Below, piece after piece: positions 1 through 9,132 of a stretch of 64,000 nucleotides of DNA. This DNA is from Candidatus Methylomicrobium oryzae (GTDB taxonomy: Bacteria; Pseudomonadota; Gammaproteobacteria; Methylococcales; Methylomonadaceae): NCBI RefSeq assembly GCF_016745425.1, contig NZ_JAERVK010000004.1:157721-221720 (forward strand), given 5' to 3'. The notes under the pieces are model-generated. The model ran no database searches, was not told the origin of the DNA, and saw only the letters and a program-made list of their open reading frames with translations. The position numbers and the translations under genes were made by a program. Every line of letters starts with the position of its first letter. Within the stretch, counting starts at the first letter, position 1.

Positions 1-966
1 AGTTACCGTTTTATTTGCGCTAGGCCGGATCACGGGATCGCCCTGCAATAACTGCAACACCAACGCGGCAACATTGACACCCAAAGCATCGCTCAAACCT
101 GCGAAAGAAGAAGTCAGCCGCGGATTGACTTCCAGAACCAGCACTTGGTCGGCCGTTTCGATCAGGTCGATGCCGGCATAACCCCACAGCCCAGGCATCG
201 CTTTGGCCAAATGGCCAACCAGATTTCGATAAGAACTTAGATCATCCCGATAATTGACCTGAATGGCTGCCAGCCGATACTGATTATCCACCATATCGAA
301 CTCCTGCCGATTGACCGACAGCAGCCAGGCCCGCCCGCTTTTGAATAAGCAGGACAGGCTGGTCTTCTCGCCGTACAGATGAGGCTGAATGATGTAGCTT
401 CCTGTTCCTTGCAAGTACTCGACGGTCCGCTCGAATTCCTCGGCATCGCGGATCAGGCAGCTGCCGCCGCCCGCTCCGTCGACCGGCTTGACAATCGATT
501 CCCCCTGAAAAACGGAAACCTTTTCCAGACGGCAGGTGTGGACGGCCGGAATTTGCCGGCACAGCAAACACCGGTAAGTCTCGTATTTATCCCCCGCCAA
601 CCGCACGGCTTCGGAGCCGGACCCCAGAAGCGTTCTGCCGAGCCTTTCAACCGCGTTAGACAGCGAAAACAAGATTCCTTCGAACTCCGGTGCAATCGGC
701 CAGACCGCATCATGCTGCTCAACCAGCTGCTCGAACCGGATAAAACAGTCGTCTTGGCGGCCAATCAAGACCGTCCGAACATTTGGCGGCACCACCACCT
801 CTGCTAGGCGCACATCGAGCATCACGGTAACCGCTAGGCCCGGAATTTCCCTCAGGCCTTCGAGCAAAGCCTTCAGCATCAACAGACCTTCGCGCGCCAG
901 CGAATCGGGCAGCTCTTCCCGATTACAGCCGCCGCCACTGATGTATTCGAATACCAGAATCTTCAC
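1..966 (-). CDS. ATP-grasp ligase, MfnD/PylC-like (partial, runs off the left edge)
   Basis: Reading the minus strand from a GTG at 966 gives 322 codons with no stop before the window edge. The N-terminus reads MKILVFEYISGGGC, and a purine-rich RBS (AAGGGG) lies just upstream. ATP-grasp features are seen: a lysine-containing strand followed by a glycine-rich loop (VKPVDGAGGGSC, about residue 165) and the metal-binding strand with VLEVNPRLTSSFAG (about residue 285). The family includes tyramine-glutamate ligase MfnD of methanofuran synthesis and PylC. Its place beside fae, mch and the HisA-like gene makes a methanofuran-type glutamate ligase the best guess. The C-terminus is not in the window. 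The fold is fairly sure, the substrate is inferred. Confidence 0.75.
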   Translation of the reverse strand, partial: MKILVFEYISGGGCNREELPDSLAREGLLMLKALLEGLREIPGLAVTVMLDVRLAEVVVPPNVRTVLIGRQDDCFIRFEQLVEQHDAVWPIAPEFEGILFSLSNAVERLGRTLLGSGSEAVRLAGDKYETYRCLLCRQIPAVHTCRLEKVSVFQGESIVKPVDGAGGGSCLIRDAEEFERTVEYLQGTGSYIIQPHLYGEKTSLSCLFKSGRAWLLSVNRQEFDMVDNQYRLAAIQVNYRDDLSSYRNLVGHLAKAMPGLWGYAGIDLIETADQVLVLEVNPRLTSSFAGLSDALGVNVAALVLQLLQGDPVIRPSANKTVT

Positions 967-1087
967 GTCCCCTTAACCCCACCGGCATCCTTGTATTAGC
1001 ACAGCATCCAAGGAGACTTCGGCGCCTCCAAAGGGAATATTGTATCATTGCCGCCATACACCTTACTCAGATGGAGCCTTTGAGTTC

Positions 1088-1771
1088 ATGCAAGTCATTC
1101 CGGTCATCGATTTGAAAGGCGGAACCGTCGTCCATGCCAAACAAGGCAGGCGCGACGCCTACCGGCCGATCCATACCGTACTGTGCCCTTCGGCAGACAT
1201 CTTCGACGTGATTGGAGCTTATCTGGCATTATACGATTTCCGGACTTTTTATATTGCCGACCTGGATGCGCTGGAGGGAAAAGGCAACCATGAGGAATTG
1301 ATCCATGCCGCAGCCGAACGCTTCCCGAACCGAAATTTTTGGCTCGATCGCGGCTTGCCCCTTTCAGCCTCGGCTTCACGACGGCCGTCAAACCTCAAAA
1401 CGGTGCTGGGAAGCGAATCGTTTCGGGCCGAAACGCTAAGCCTGCTGGATATCTACGCCAAAGATTTCGTTTTATCGCTGGATTTCAGGGGCAAATGGCT
1501 GGGTCCGGAGAGCCTGTTTACAAACTCCGAGTATTGGCCGAACGACATCATCATCATGACGCTGGAGCGGGTCGGCAGCGACTCCGGCCCCGACATCGAA
1601 AAACTGACCGCCTTCCGTAAGACTTATCCCGGCAAAAATTTCATCGCTGCAGGCGGCATCAGAAACCAAGAAGATTTGGCAGCACTGCAAAAAATCGGAA
1701 TAAGACAAGCCCTGGTGGCGAGCGCACTGCATTCAGGCGCTATCGGACACGCCGACCTTACCGCCTTTTAG
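1088..1771 (+). CDS. HisA/HisF-like TIM-barrel protein of the H4MPT island (COG1411 type)
   Basis: 227 residues starting MQVIPVIDLKGG, the signature N-terminus of HisA-type barrels; this ATG was chosen over upstream in-frame codons because the fold begins here and GGAG lies 11 bases before it. Phosphate-binding strands are visible (FIAAGGIRN near residue 180, ALVASALHSG near 212). Histidine biosynthesis genes are absent around it. Homologues of this HisA-related family sit in the methanopterin/methanofuran islands of methylotrophs and in methanogens, so a role in cofactor synthesis rather than histidine synthesis is likely. It is divergent from the MfnD-like gene (121 bp between starts) and convergent with fae. 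The exact reaction is not known to me. Confidence 0.75.
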   Translation: MQVIPVIDLKGGTVVHAKQGRRDAYRPIHTVLCPSADIFDVIGAYLALYDFRTFYIADLDALEGKGNHEELIHAAAERFPNRNFWLDRGLPLSASASRRPSNLKTVLGSESFRAETLSLLDIYAKDFVLSLDFRGKWLGPESLFTNSEYWPNDIIIMTLERVGSDSGPDIEKLTAFRKTYPGKNFIAAGGIRNQEDLAALQKIGIRQALVASALHSGAIGHADLTAF

Positions 1772-1774
1772 GCA

Positions 1775-1805
1775 AAAAAATACCCCAACAAGTGGGGTAT
1801 TTTTT
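1775..1805. terminator. bidirectional rho-independent terminator between the HisA-like gene and fae
   Basis: A perfect 12-bp stem AAAAAATACCCC / GGGGTATTTTTT with a 7-base loop gives a U-run in both directions, as expected between two convergent genes. Confidence 0.9.
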
Positions 1806-1836
1806 GTCAAGCTTATTAACTAAACTTGGATGCCGA

Positions 1837-2346
1837 TTAACCAGCAGCGAATGGATGTTTCGCAGTCGCTTTGCCGGCAACAACTTCAGCCGCAGTCGGA
1901 GTGCCTGCAACCGCGCGAGCGATCGCTTCTTTGGTTGCTTTATAGTTGTATTCTTGGATTTTCGCGTCGTCCTCAGCCGCCCAGTGGATGAAAACACCAA
2001 CGCTGATGAACAGATCGTCAGCCTCATCAGCAGGAATGGTGCCGTCTTCAACACTGTCAGCAACAGCCATTGCTACGCCGCGTTGCGCTGGGCCAAACAT
2101 TTGCACGGCTTGTTTTGCACCTTTGATGGTCACTTTGTTGAACATCACAGTCGCAGGCTTAACCATCAGGTTCGGAGCGACAACGGCCAACAGGCTGGAG
2201 AAGCCGTCTTTGTTGTTGGTCAGGCAGATTGCAAATGCGCTTTCAGCCGCAGAACCTCTTGGTCCCAAGATCAGGTCGATATGCGCAACTTCGTTGCCTT
2301 CGCCCACTAAAGATTCACCTACGCACATTTTATTGATTTTAGCCAT
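1837..2346 (-). CDS. fae: Formaldehyde-activating enzyme
   Basis: 169 residues, starting [15 protein letters not shown]. Fae condenses formaldehyde with tetrahydromethanopterin to methylene-H4MPT in the cytoplasm, the entry point of the H4MPT-linked oxidation and detoxification route. The sequence shows the family N-terminus with [14 protein letters not shown], in which H22 fits the position of the catalytic histidine, and the conserved stretch [16 protein letters not shown]. The length matches stand-alone Fae rather than the longer Fae-Hps fusions. It lies 95 bp downstream of the CitG-like gene, so it may be cotranscribed with the mch operon, but that gap is long enough for its own promoter. 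A strong terminator follows. Identification is secure. Confidence 0.97.
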   Translation of the reverse strand: MAKINKMCVGESLVGEGNEVAHIDLILGPRGSAAESAFAICLTNNKDGFSSLLAVVAPNLMVKPATVMFNKVTIKGAKQAVQMFGPAQRGVAMAVADSVEDGTIPADEADDLFISVGVFIHWAAEDDAKIQEYNYKATKEAIARAVAGTPTAAEVVAGKATAKHPFAAG

Positions 2347-2441
2347 GCTTGTTTTCCCCTGTGAAGAAAAAATAAAAATTAGATAATATGATCACCGCAG
2401 TCGGCCGACGTTTGCGATTGACATAGCTAGGCCTAGCGAAA
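2347..2441 (-). promoter_or_regulatory. fae leader with a 12-bp perfect palindrome
   Basis: The gap upstream of fae holds a perfect palindrome GCTAGGCCTAGC at 2426-2437 and an AT-rich stretch (2355-2392) including a TATTAT-like -10 candidate on the minus strand. An RBS-like AGGGGA lies about 10 bases before the fae ATG. No convincing -35 box was found. A separate promoter or processing site for fae is an inference. Confidence 0.35.
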
Positions 2442-3293
2442 TCAAACGCTTGATATATCTTCCAACAATACGGCAAATAAAGTTGCTACGGTCAGATCAG
2501 CCGTCGTACCTGGATTGATTCCCTGCGACTTGAATTCCTGATCTATCTGATAGAGCAACGGTAATGTTTGCTCGGGATTTTCCGCTCGTTGCAGAGCATC
2601 CTCAAGCACAGCCATCCTGGCGACAACCATCCCGGTGTATCGATTACCATATTTCCTTTCAATGTGACTATCGGGAAACCGGCGCAGCAATCCAACATAA
2701 ACAGCCAGAGCAGCCCAATTACGACCAATCCTTCCACATATAACATTATAGTATAATTTTGTGGAGAAATCGAATATATCTTGATACCCTGAACTATATT
2801 GAAAAGCTATACGATCCCTCGAAGCCGCTAATTTCATCGCTTCGAGCAGATTCACCGTCGCTTTTTGATGCACATCCTGTTCGCCGGCATTGCCGAGCCC
2901 CCCCGGCGCAGCCAGCGTGATCGCCTTGAAAACCCAGTCGGCATCCTCGATCGTTGTGGACGCCAACACCTGATCCAAAGCCTGCCTTAAAGTAACCCCT
3001 TCGGATTTATCGGCCGCCGCCTGCGCCAGCGGCGCGCACAGCAGCACTATTCCCAGATTGGTGTTGCAGCCGACCGCCTCCCGCGTGGCTTTCACTGCAT
3101 AATAGATTTTTTCGCCGAGCGAATAGGCGGGATTGCACAACGGCCCGGAGCTCGCCTCGGCGCTGCGCCTGAAATCGGCCACCGTCATGTCATGACCGTC
3201 CGCATAAACGCTGACATTGCCCGGCTTGAACGCCTGCAGCTCGATTTCGCAGGCTTCCCGGTACAGGGCTTCGAGCCGCTCGGGAGCGATCAC
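2442..3293 (-). CDS. CitG-like (triphosphoribosyl-dephospho-CoA synthase family) protein of the H4MPT island
   Basis: 283 residues. The N-terminal AFKPGNVSVYADGHDM carries the KPGNVS motif of the CitG/MdcB nucleotide-transfer family, followed by LGEKIYYAVKATREAVGCNTNLGIVLLCAPL, also typical. No citrate or malonate decarboxylase genes are near. Instead it overlaps the RimK-like gene by 4 bp (ATGA) in the order mch-RimK-like-CitG-like-fae, the arrangement called mch-orf5-orf7-fae in methylotrophs. Family membership implies transfer of a ribosyl-phosphate moiety; a step in methanopterin or methanofuran synthesis is likely but not assigned here. Confidence 0.85.
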   Translation of the reverse strand: MIAPERLEALYREACEIELQAFKPGNVSVYADGHDMTVADFRRSAEASSGPLCNPAYSLGEKIYYAVKATREAVGCNTNLGIVLLCAPLAQAAADKSEGVTLRQALDQVLASTTIEDADWVFKAITLAAPGGLGNAGEQDVHQKATVNLLEAMKLAASRDRIAFQYSSGYQDIFDFSTKLYYNVICGRIGRNWAALAVYVGLLRRFPDSHIERKYGNRYTGMVVARMAVLEDALQRAENPEQTLPLLYQIDQEFKSQGINPGTTADLTVATLFAVLLEDISSV

Positions 3294-4210
3294 CGGATTT
3301 CAATCGCCGGCTGAACGCGGCCCAGCCCCAAATAGCGGCCGAGCAAGTCTTCGGCCAGCAAGGCCGCGATATTGACATCACAGACGCTCTCCAATCCCTT
3401 CCAGGCCGGCACGCTGTTCACTTCGATCACGGTATAGCGGCCGTCCCGGCCGAGCATGATGTCGACCCCCGCATAATCCATGTCGAGCGCCAGCGTCGCC
3501 CTGACCGCCAGCTCGGCCAACTCACCGCTCGCCTCGACCCATTCACACTCCGCACCCTGCGCAACGTTATTCAGCCACGACTTGCCGCGCCGCCGCATCG
3601 CTGCGACTGCGCGACCGTTGATCACAAATACGCGATGATCGTAATACCCCTCCCCGGCGGCATGCACGAACCGCTGCAGATAGTAGACGCCGCGGCTCGA
3701 AGTCAGCCAGAACAGGTCGGTCATTTTTTCGATCCGGCGGATGCCTTCGCCCTGCGAACCGAACAGCGGCTTGCAGATCAATAAATGACCGTTTTGCAGT
3801 TCGTTTTCGGCGATCCGCTGCGCTTCCTCGGGATCGCGCAATACCCAGGTCGGCGGTGTCGGAAGTCCTGCGCGCTGCAGCAGAAAACTGGTCATCCCCT
3901 TGTCGACGCAGCGTTCGATCGCTCGGCCGTCGTTATAAACCGGAACGCCGAGGAGCTTCAACGCATGCAGAACGTCCAGATACAGCACCACTTCTTCGAG
4001 CGAACCGCCCGGCACCCCGCGCACGAAGGCCGCATCGGGAAGCGCGTGCTCAAACCCGGGTATCCACAGAGGCAGTTGTCCCGACGCCACCGTCAAGCGG
4101 CAGTCGGTCAGCGAGACATATTCCGCGCGATAGCCGTGCTCGGCAAACGCCAGGCTGAGCTGTCTGCCGTGCCAGCCCGGATCGTCGGTAAAAATCGCAA
4201 TGCGGCGCAC
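3290..4210 (-). CDS. RimK-like ATP-grasp ligase of the H4MPT island
   Basis: 306 residues from a GTG with AAGGA 7 bases upstream. ATP-grasp features: LLICKPLFGSQGEGI (about residue 145, nucleotide-binding lysine and glycine loop), a second half with ALDMDYAGVDIMLG, and the metal-binding VIEVNSVPAWKGLE near residue 265. This fits the RimK branch, which adds glutamate or other amino acids to carboxylates. Because H4MPT and bacterial methylofuran carry glutamate residues, glutamylation of a C1 cofactor is the natural hypothesis. It starts 9 bp after mch and overlaps the next gene by 4 bp, so it is translationally coupled in the mch operon. Confidence 0.85.
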   Translation of the reverse strand: MRRIAIFTDDPGWHGRQLSLAFAEHGYRAEYVSLTDCRLTVASGQLPLWIPGFEHALPDAAFVRGVPGGSLEEVVLYLDVLHALKLLGVPVYNDGRAIERCVDKGMTSFLLQRAGLPTPPTWVLRDPEEAQRIAENELQNGHLLICKPLFGSQGEGIRRIEKMTDLFWLTSSRGVYYLQRFVHAAGEGYYDHRVFVINGRAVAAMRRRGKSWLNNVAQGAECEWVEASGELAELAVRATLALDMDYAGVDIMLGRDGRYTVIEVNSVPAWKGLESVCDVNIAALLAEDLLGRYLGLGRVQPAIEIR

Positions 4211-4219
4211 GAATGTCCT

Positions 4220-5203
4220 TTATGCGCCGAAAGACTGGTCAAGCAATGCATTGTCGAGTTTGCCGGCGCGGAAGCTCTTGCCCGACTCGACAGCCGTCAC
4301 AATCACGCTGGCCGGACTGAACAGCATCGGATCGATCTTGAAAAAATCGTATTCGTAATGCTTGAAAATATCCGCAAACGGCTTGCCGTAGTCCTTCGAA
4401 GTCGAACTCGGCAATTCATTAGCAAGCTTTTCGGCCGCTTCGTCGCTGCCTTTCACGAACAAATGGACTTGGCCTGCAAACAGGATTGCATCGTTCGTGC
4501 GCCCCATTGCCTTCACGAAGTTCGGATGCGGCGGACACAGCGGCGCACTGCCGAAGCCGTCGACGATGTTTTCGAGCGGGAAATGCAAAGCATGGGCCTT
4601 GTGCATCGCAACTTCGAGCACGCGCGCGACGACCTGCAGGCCGCCGGCCAGCGAACTGGTCGGGGTCACAATCACGGTCAACTTGGAAGGATCGACCTTG
4701 CAGGCCGCCGCGACTTTTTCGATGATCGCCAGCGGCGGAATCGCATCGTTCTCGATCACCAGCACGGTCGAATCGAAACTGTCGCGGTAACCGAGTTCCT
4801 TGTAAAGCTCCTCAACCGGCTCTTCGTTACTCTCTTTGACCTTGGTCGCCATCGCCCGGGCCGGCCCCGAACCCAGCGCATAATATTTTTCGTGCGACAA
4901 ACTCCAGCCCGCATACTGGCTGCCAAGGCATCCCAACACCGGATTGCCGGTATGCACATTGACCGTCAACGGCCAGTTGGCGGTATAAGGGCTGTGGCTC
5001 AGCGTGACCGTTCCCATCCCGCCGAGGCAGATTTCGGCGACGATCCGTCCGGCTTCGAGGCCGCCGGGCACCTTGATGCCCGCGTCGATGACCGTGCAGC
5101 CGTTGTCGAGAGTTTCGACCGCCACCCGCAGTTTGTCCGCATTTGCAATCAAATGCTGCACCAGAGGCTGGGTCAATTTATTCACACTCGCTTGATATTC
5201 CAT
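4220..5203 (-). CDS. mch: Methenyl-tetrahydromethanopterin cyclohydrolase
   Basis: 327 residues starting [16 protein letters not shown], the usual Mch length. The reading frame extends upstream, but this ATG is preferred because it follows the neighbour's stop by 2 bp, has AAGG ahead of it, and matches the family start. Mch interconverts methenyl-H4MPT and formyl-H4MPT in the cytoplasm, between methylene-H4MPT dehydrogenase and the formyltransferase/hydrolase complex. Family-typical blocks are [14 protein letters not shown] and [10 protein letters not shown]. It sits between two ATP-grasp genes and upstream of fae. Identification is secure. Confidence 0.96.
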   Translation of the reverse strand: MEYQASVNKLTQPLVQHLIANADKLRVAVETLDNGCTVIDAGIKVPGGLEAGRIVAEICLGGMGTVTLSHSPYTANWPLTVNVHTGNPVLGCLGSQYAGWSLSHEKYYALGSGPARAMATKVKESNEEPVEELYKELGYRDSFDSTVLVIENDAIPPLAIIEKVAAACKVDPSKLTVIVTPTSSLAGGLQVVARVLEVAMHKAHALHFPLENIVDGFGSAPLCPPHPNFVKAMGRTNDAILFAGQVHLFVKGSDEAAEKLANELPSSTSKDYGKPFADIFKHYEYDFFKIDPMLFSPASVIVTAVESGKSFRAGKLDNALLDQSFGA

Positions 5204-5205
5204 AA

Positions 5206-6312
5206 TTAAACCTTGACTAATTGATTGAAAATTTGTTGCTGCCTGCCCGCCAACTCCGCCTCCACCTGCTCCGGATCGCTTCGGCGGGAAATCACGCTGC
5301 ACACAGGTTGACCGGCATGACACAAGACGCCGGCCTCGGGTCTGTCCATCACCCATTCGGGCCAGACAAACCCCTCGGGAATCCTAAAATCTTTAGCGGC
5401 ATAAACGATCCGGAAACCGGTAAATCCCTTCTGCGCCGGCAACGCCTCCGGAAGGGCGCCCTGGCAGGCTGCAATATGGCAAGTCACCAACTCGCCATAA
5501 CATTGCATGCTCGCAGACGGGCGCGGATTGATCTCCAACACATAGATCCGCTCGCCGTCCTGAATGAAATCGAGCGTGTTCAGACCTTTCAATCCAAAGG
5601 CACGGACGCATCGAGACAGCCAGCCGGCCACCCGGGATTTCTGGCTGCCGGATAAAATTGCATGGTTAATGAGGCCGGAAAACGCAAATTCAAGGCCGGC
5701 GCTTAAATCGGCATGAAATTGGGTATGGAAGCCGACCACACATGCCCTGTGCGTATCGGCCAAAAACAAAACGGAGCCCGGCGTTCCCTCCTGGAATTTT
5801 TGCCAGTAAACGCCGCGATCGGCTGAACCGGGAGAATAAGGGTGAATACCCAGTCCGCCCTGCCCCTGCATCGGCTTGACCAGCCAGCTCCCGTCGGCGT
5901 CGGGCGCAACAAACGTCACCACCGGGAAGGGAATCCGCAGATCGGCCAGCACCGTAAAAAATGCGGCCTTGTCCTGAAGGCGGCGAAAGACGGCGGGCAC
6001 ATTCCCCAGCAGAGCCATTCGCCGATCCAGATAATCCAGGGTTTCCGGATAAGGCTCCAGGCCGCTGCCATAAACGACTTGATTAACCCCGTAACGCCTG
6101 ACAAGTTCATCCAGAACCGGGGCGACATCTTCGACCGCCAGCGACGGCAGGCGGCAGGCCTCGAGCGTGTATTCCCGGGTGTCCAGATCGGCATAAAGAT
6201 CGATCACCAGCGCTTTCAGGCCGGCCTTGGAAGCCGCCTCTGCCAGCATGCGGCCGGAGCCGGCAATGATCAGCAAATAATCGGAAGAATTCAAATGATG
6301 CGCAGGCCCCAA
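5206..6312 (-). CDS. ATP-grasp protein of the H4MPT island, function unknown
   Basis: 368 residues, probably from a TTG with GAGG 6 bases upstream. The N-terminal [29 protein letters not shown] looks like a pre-ATP-grasp Rossmann domain. [13 protein letters not shown] (about residue 165) is the nucleotide loop and [17 protein letters not shown] (about residue 265) the metal-binding strand. It resembles the biotin-carboxylase-related carboligases seen in methylotroph H4MPT islands. It ends 2 bp before mch and follows beta-RFAP synthase by 30 bp, so all are in one transcription unit. The substrate is unknown; cofactor assembly is inferred from context. Confidence 0.8.
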   Translation of the reverse strand: MGPAHHLNSSDYLLIIAGSGRMLAEAASKAGLKALVIDLYADLDTREYTLEACRLPSLAVEDVAPVLDELVRRYGVNQVVYGSGLEPYPETLDYLDRRMALLGNVPAVFRRLQDKAAFFTVLADLRIPFPVVTFVAPDADGSWLVKPMQGQGGLGIHPYSPGSADRGVYWQKFQEGTPGSVLFLADTHRACVVGFHTQFHADLSAGLEFAFSGLINHAILSGSQKSRVAGWLSRCVRAFGLKGLNTLDFIQDGERIYVLEINPRPSASMQCYGELVTCHIAACQGALPEALPAQKGFTGFRIVYAAKDFRIPEGFVWPEWVMDRPEAGVLCHAGQPVCSVISRRSDPEQVEAELAGRQQQIFNQLVKV

Positions 6313-6342
6313 GCTCGCCTCAAAAACCGATCCGCTTGGAAC

Positions 6343-7305
6343 CTACTCCACGGCAACCAGACCGCCGCTGTTGCGCGCGCTCGCGCTGGAGAAAACTAAG
6401 GTACCGCCGTCCGCGAATTTCCGTTCCGCCATTTCGATGAGAGCCGCCGCGCGATCGGCGCCGTTTACCATGCAAAAACCGGTCGGCCCCCAGGAGGTCT
6501 GTCCGACCGCGACCGCGCCCTGTTCGGCCAGCCACTGCATGGCCGAGGCCACTTCGGGACTGGTGTAAACGCCGCCCTGAACCGCCGCAAAATGCTCCCC
6601 GACCGACCGCTGCAGGCGTGTGATCACCTCGCCGAACTTGGCAATGTCGTTCTCGGCCACCGCGGGCAACGCCTGCATCAATAACAGGTAGCACAACTGC
6701 TCGGCCTCGCGCCGAGGGAACAGCGGCAAGTCCTGGAACGCCTGAATTTCCTGCAAACCGTGCAGCCCCTGCCCGCGCCTGTCGAAGACCAGGATAAACC
6801 GCCAGGCATCAGGAAGCGCCATCCGGACCAGCAGCGGGGGCGTAACCGTGTGCTCGCCGCGGCCGCCGTCGACAACCAGCCCGCCTTGTTCGAACACGCC
6901 GATGCCGATCCCGGAGCGCTGCCCCCGGACCATCACCTTCGCGATGTCGCGAATAGTCAGTCCCAAACCGTAAAATGCGTTTAACGCCGCCCCGATCGCA
7001 AGCGACATCTGGGTGCCCGACCCCAAACCGACATGCTCCGGTATCGCGCTTTCGATTCGGATTTCGAGCGTATCCGGCACGCCGAGCGCTTCGCACAGCC
7101 TCGTCAGACATTTTTCGGCGCGCCCAGCCGCAGGCCCCGAAACACTTCGCCGGTCCGCCCCGGCAACGGTCAAACGCGTCGCCTGCTCATTCAGCGCCAC
7201 ACCGATGCTGCCGAAATGTCTTCCCAAGGCCCCGCTCAAATCGATAAACCCCATATGCAAGCGGGCCGGCGCGGTCACCGATACTTTCTGATGTCGAAAT
7301 TGCAA
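6343..7305 (-). CDS. Beta-ribofuranosylaminobenzene 5'-phosphate synthase (beta-RFAP synthase)
   Basis: 320 residues of the GHMP-kinase-like fold: VTAPARLHMGFIDLSG at the N-terminus and the glycine-rich PEHVGLGSGTQMSLAIG near residue 90. Beta-RFAP synthase joins p-aminobenzoate and PRPP with decarboxylation, the first committed step of the methanopterin arm. In methylotrophs the same gene lies upstream of mch (orf4). The start is uncertain: the frame opens with a TTG lacking a clear RBS, but the family begins within a few residues of here. It is followed by the ATP-grasp gene after 30 bp. Confident family assignment. Confidence 0.93.
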   Translation of the reverse strand: MQFRHQKVSVTAPARLHMGFIDLSGALGRHFGSIGVALNEQATRLTVAGADRRSVSGPAAGRAEKCLTRLCEALGVPDTLEIRIESAIPEHVGLGSGTQMSLAIGAALNAFYGLGLTIRDIAKVMVRGQRSGIGIGVFEQGGLVVDGGRGEHTVTPPLLVRMALPDAWRFILVFDRRGQGLHGLQEIQAFQDLPLFPRREAEQLCYLLLMQALPAVAENDIAKFGEVITRLQRSVGEHFAAVQGGVYTSPEVASAMQWLAEQGAVAVGQTSWGPTGFCMVNGADRAAALIEMAERKFADGGTLVFSSASARNSGGLVAVE

Positions 7306-7370
7306 AGGATCAGGTCGAAAGTTGCATTGAAAAACAGGGCATTATACACGAACAGGCGGGCGGCGGCGAA

Positions 7371-8030
7371 CTAGCCCAGCATTCCCGGCAGTTCCCCCAG
7401 ATCGTTCAGCACGAACCGACAGCGGGCTAGCGTTGCCGCATCCACCGGCCGCATCGACGGCACCATTACCGGCACGGCCGCCGCTTCGAAAGCAGCTTCA
7501 ATGCCGGCGGGCGAGTCTTCCAAGACAAGGCAGCGGCCGACCGGAACCTTCAGCACGGACGCTGCCTGCAGAAAAACATCGGGCGACGGTTTGGGACGCC
7601 GAACGTGATCGCGCGCGACGACAACGGGGAAAACGTCGGCAAGCCCCGCCAACGCTAAACAGGCCTCCGCGTTGACCAAAGCGCTATTCGTTGCCAGACA
7701 AAACGGAATCGCTTCCCGATTCAGATAATCCCGAAGCGCGTGAAAACCGGTCTTGACCTCGATCCCGTGCACCGCCACATAATCCCGCCAGCAGGCTGTC
7801 GTCAGCCGGTTGAATTCGCCGGGATCGAAACCGGGGCCGCAAAAGTTTGCGATCCCTCGGAGCACCGCATCGCCCGCCAGCCCCGCCAATCCTTCGAGAA
7901 AAACGTCCGGAAAATCGTAACGCATGGCCCGTCCCGCTGTGCGCCAGGCCGCCTGATAGGTTTTTTCTGTGTCAAGCACCAGCCCGTCCATGTCGAAGAT
8001 GACCGCCGAAATATCGGCCCGCCTAACCAT
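7371..8030 (-). CDS. HAD-superfamily phosphatase (phosphoglucomutase/phosphatase-like)
   Basis: 219 residues. All HAD motifs are visible: FDMDGLVLDTE (nucleophile region, about residue 12), ATNSA (motif II), RPKPSPDVFLQAA (motif III lysine) and LEDSPAGIEAA (motif IV). The cap position fits the subfamily I group that contains beta-phosphoglucomutase and small sugar-phosphate phosphatases. Its start overlaps the upstream nucleotidyltransferase by 8 bp and it is followed 65 bp later by beta-RFAP synthase. This suggests a phosphatase step in H4MPT or methanofuran synthesis, but housekeeping phosphatase activity is equally possible. Confidence 0.88.
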   Translation of the reverse strand: MVRRADISAVIFDMDGLVLDTEKTYQAAWRTAGRAMRYDFPDVFLEGLAGLAGDAVLRGIANFCGPGFDPGEFNRLTTACWRDYVAVHGIEVKTGFHALRDYLNREAIPFCLATNSALVNAEACLALAGLADVFPVVVARDHVRRPKPSPDVFLQAASVLKVPVGRCLVLEDSPAGIEAAFEAAAVPVMVPSMRPVDAATLARCRFVLNDLGELPGMLG

Positions 8031-8952
8031 GGATTACCCGGATATGTTCGCCGTGCGCTTCGCGGCTGGAACCGACCACGATATGCCGGACGCCTTCGGC
8101 GTTCCGTTCGAGCATGCCGGCCACCTCCACCGTTTCGCCCTTGAACGCCTGCCCGGCATAAGTCGCGGTAAAACAGACGATCGCCGCGATCGAATCATGC
8201 TCGATCCGGTAAATGGATGGATAGCCGAACGCCTGGGTGTCATCCGTAATCCGGCAGGTTAATGTAACCGGCTCGAGCTTTTGATAATGCTGTTGCCTGT
8301 CCGATTCGTTTGGCTCGATCAAGCTCAAGTCGAACTTGCGCCCGTTGACCAAGGCCTTATTGTATTTCCGCTTTTCGTGCCAGATGTACTCCTCGAAACT
8401 CAACGAACAATTGCGGCGATGGTAAGATGCCTGCCAATTGCTGTCGCTCAGATCCTGCAGGCGATCCTGTTCGATCAATGCTCTTACGCCGGCACGGCAG
8501 CGATGAAAAGCCTCGCCCCCGTAGCAAACCAGATCGATATCGGAACTTTCTTTTTGCACGCCGACCAGCACCGAGCCGGTAATGCCGATCCGGTTCAGGT
8601 CCACCCCTTGCTGCCTCAGCAAGCCGCAGAGCTCAACGACGTCGCGTTCGACCGGATCATAGCGAGACTGCCGCATGATATGGCGAAGTCGGTCCTGCGG
8701 CCGATGGTGCCTGACGATCCGTTCGATGTCCACCGCATGCAGGCGCGCATCCAGAACCGGAGAATAATGCAGATAATGAGGATGATTTCGGCGCAAGAAG
8801 GCGTTCGCCTCGTCGGTCGCCTGCTTGCGCCAAAGCCTTTCAATGTTGACGTAGCGCAAAAAACACAGCACTTTGCCCTGTTCCGGATGCGGATTGACGA
8901 CCGCGAACAAGAGACCTTCGGCAGTTTCGATGAAGTCTTTGGGAGAAAACAC
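8023..8952 (-). CDS. Nucleotidyltransferase-domain protein, conserved in H4MPT islands
   Basis: 309 residues, probably from a GTG. A Pol-beta-type nucleotidyltransferase motif is seen: GSVLVGVQKESSDIDLVCYGG (about residue 125), the G-S...D-x-D arrangement that binds metal and NTP. The N-terminal part (FAVVNPHPEQGKVLCFLRYV) is shared with archaeal proteins of this type as I recall them. It is the first gene of the mch operon on this strand and overlaps the HAD gene by 8 bp. The role is unknown; no partner toxin or antitoxin gene is visible, so a MNT/HEPN pair is unlikely. Confidence 0.75.
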   Translation of the reverse strand: MFSPKDFIETAEGLLFAVVNPHPEQGKVLCFLRYVNIERLWRKQATDEANAFLRRNHPHYLHYSPVLDARLHAVDIERIVRHHRPQDRLRHIMRQSRYDPVERDVVELCGLLRQQGVDLNRIGITGSVLVGVQKESSDIDLVCYGGEAFHRCRAGVRALIEQDRLQDLSDSNWQASYHRRNCSLSFEEYIWHEKRKYNKALVNGRKFDLSLIEPNESDRQQHYQKLEPVTLTCRITDDTQAFGYPSIYRIEHDSIAAIVCFTATYAGQAFKGETVEVAGMLERNAEGVRHIVVGSSREAHGEHIRVIHG

Positions 8953-9132
8953 GAATATTGGAGAAAAAATGAACGCGGAAAAAATCAGGTCGGCAGATTT
9001 TGAGACCGTCTCGGCAAGCCGCGAAAATCCTCCCGCCGTTAACCCAAACTCATATCAGGGGGCATCTTTCCCCCATGAAATGATTAGGGCCTTATGACAT
9101 ACGGATTCGAAACGCCGCCGCATCACCGGCCA

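Noticed and set aside
3785..5209. 474-codon plus-strand open frame across mch and the RimK-like gene
   Set aside because: Antisense to two well-supported genes; composition is that of a mirrored frame, with no RBS or known motif.
8953..9132. Terminator or small RNA around GGGGGCATCTTTCCCCC
   Set aside because: The 5-bp stem is short and has no T-run; it is upstream, not downstream, of the minus-strand operon.
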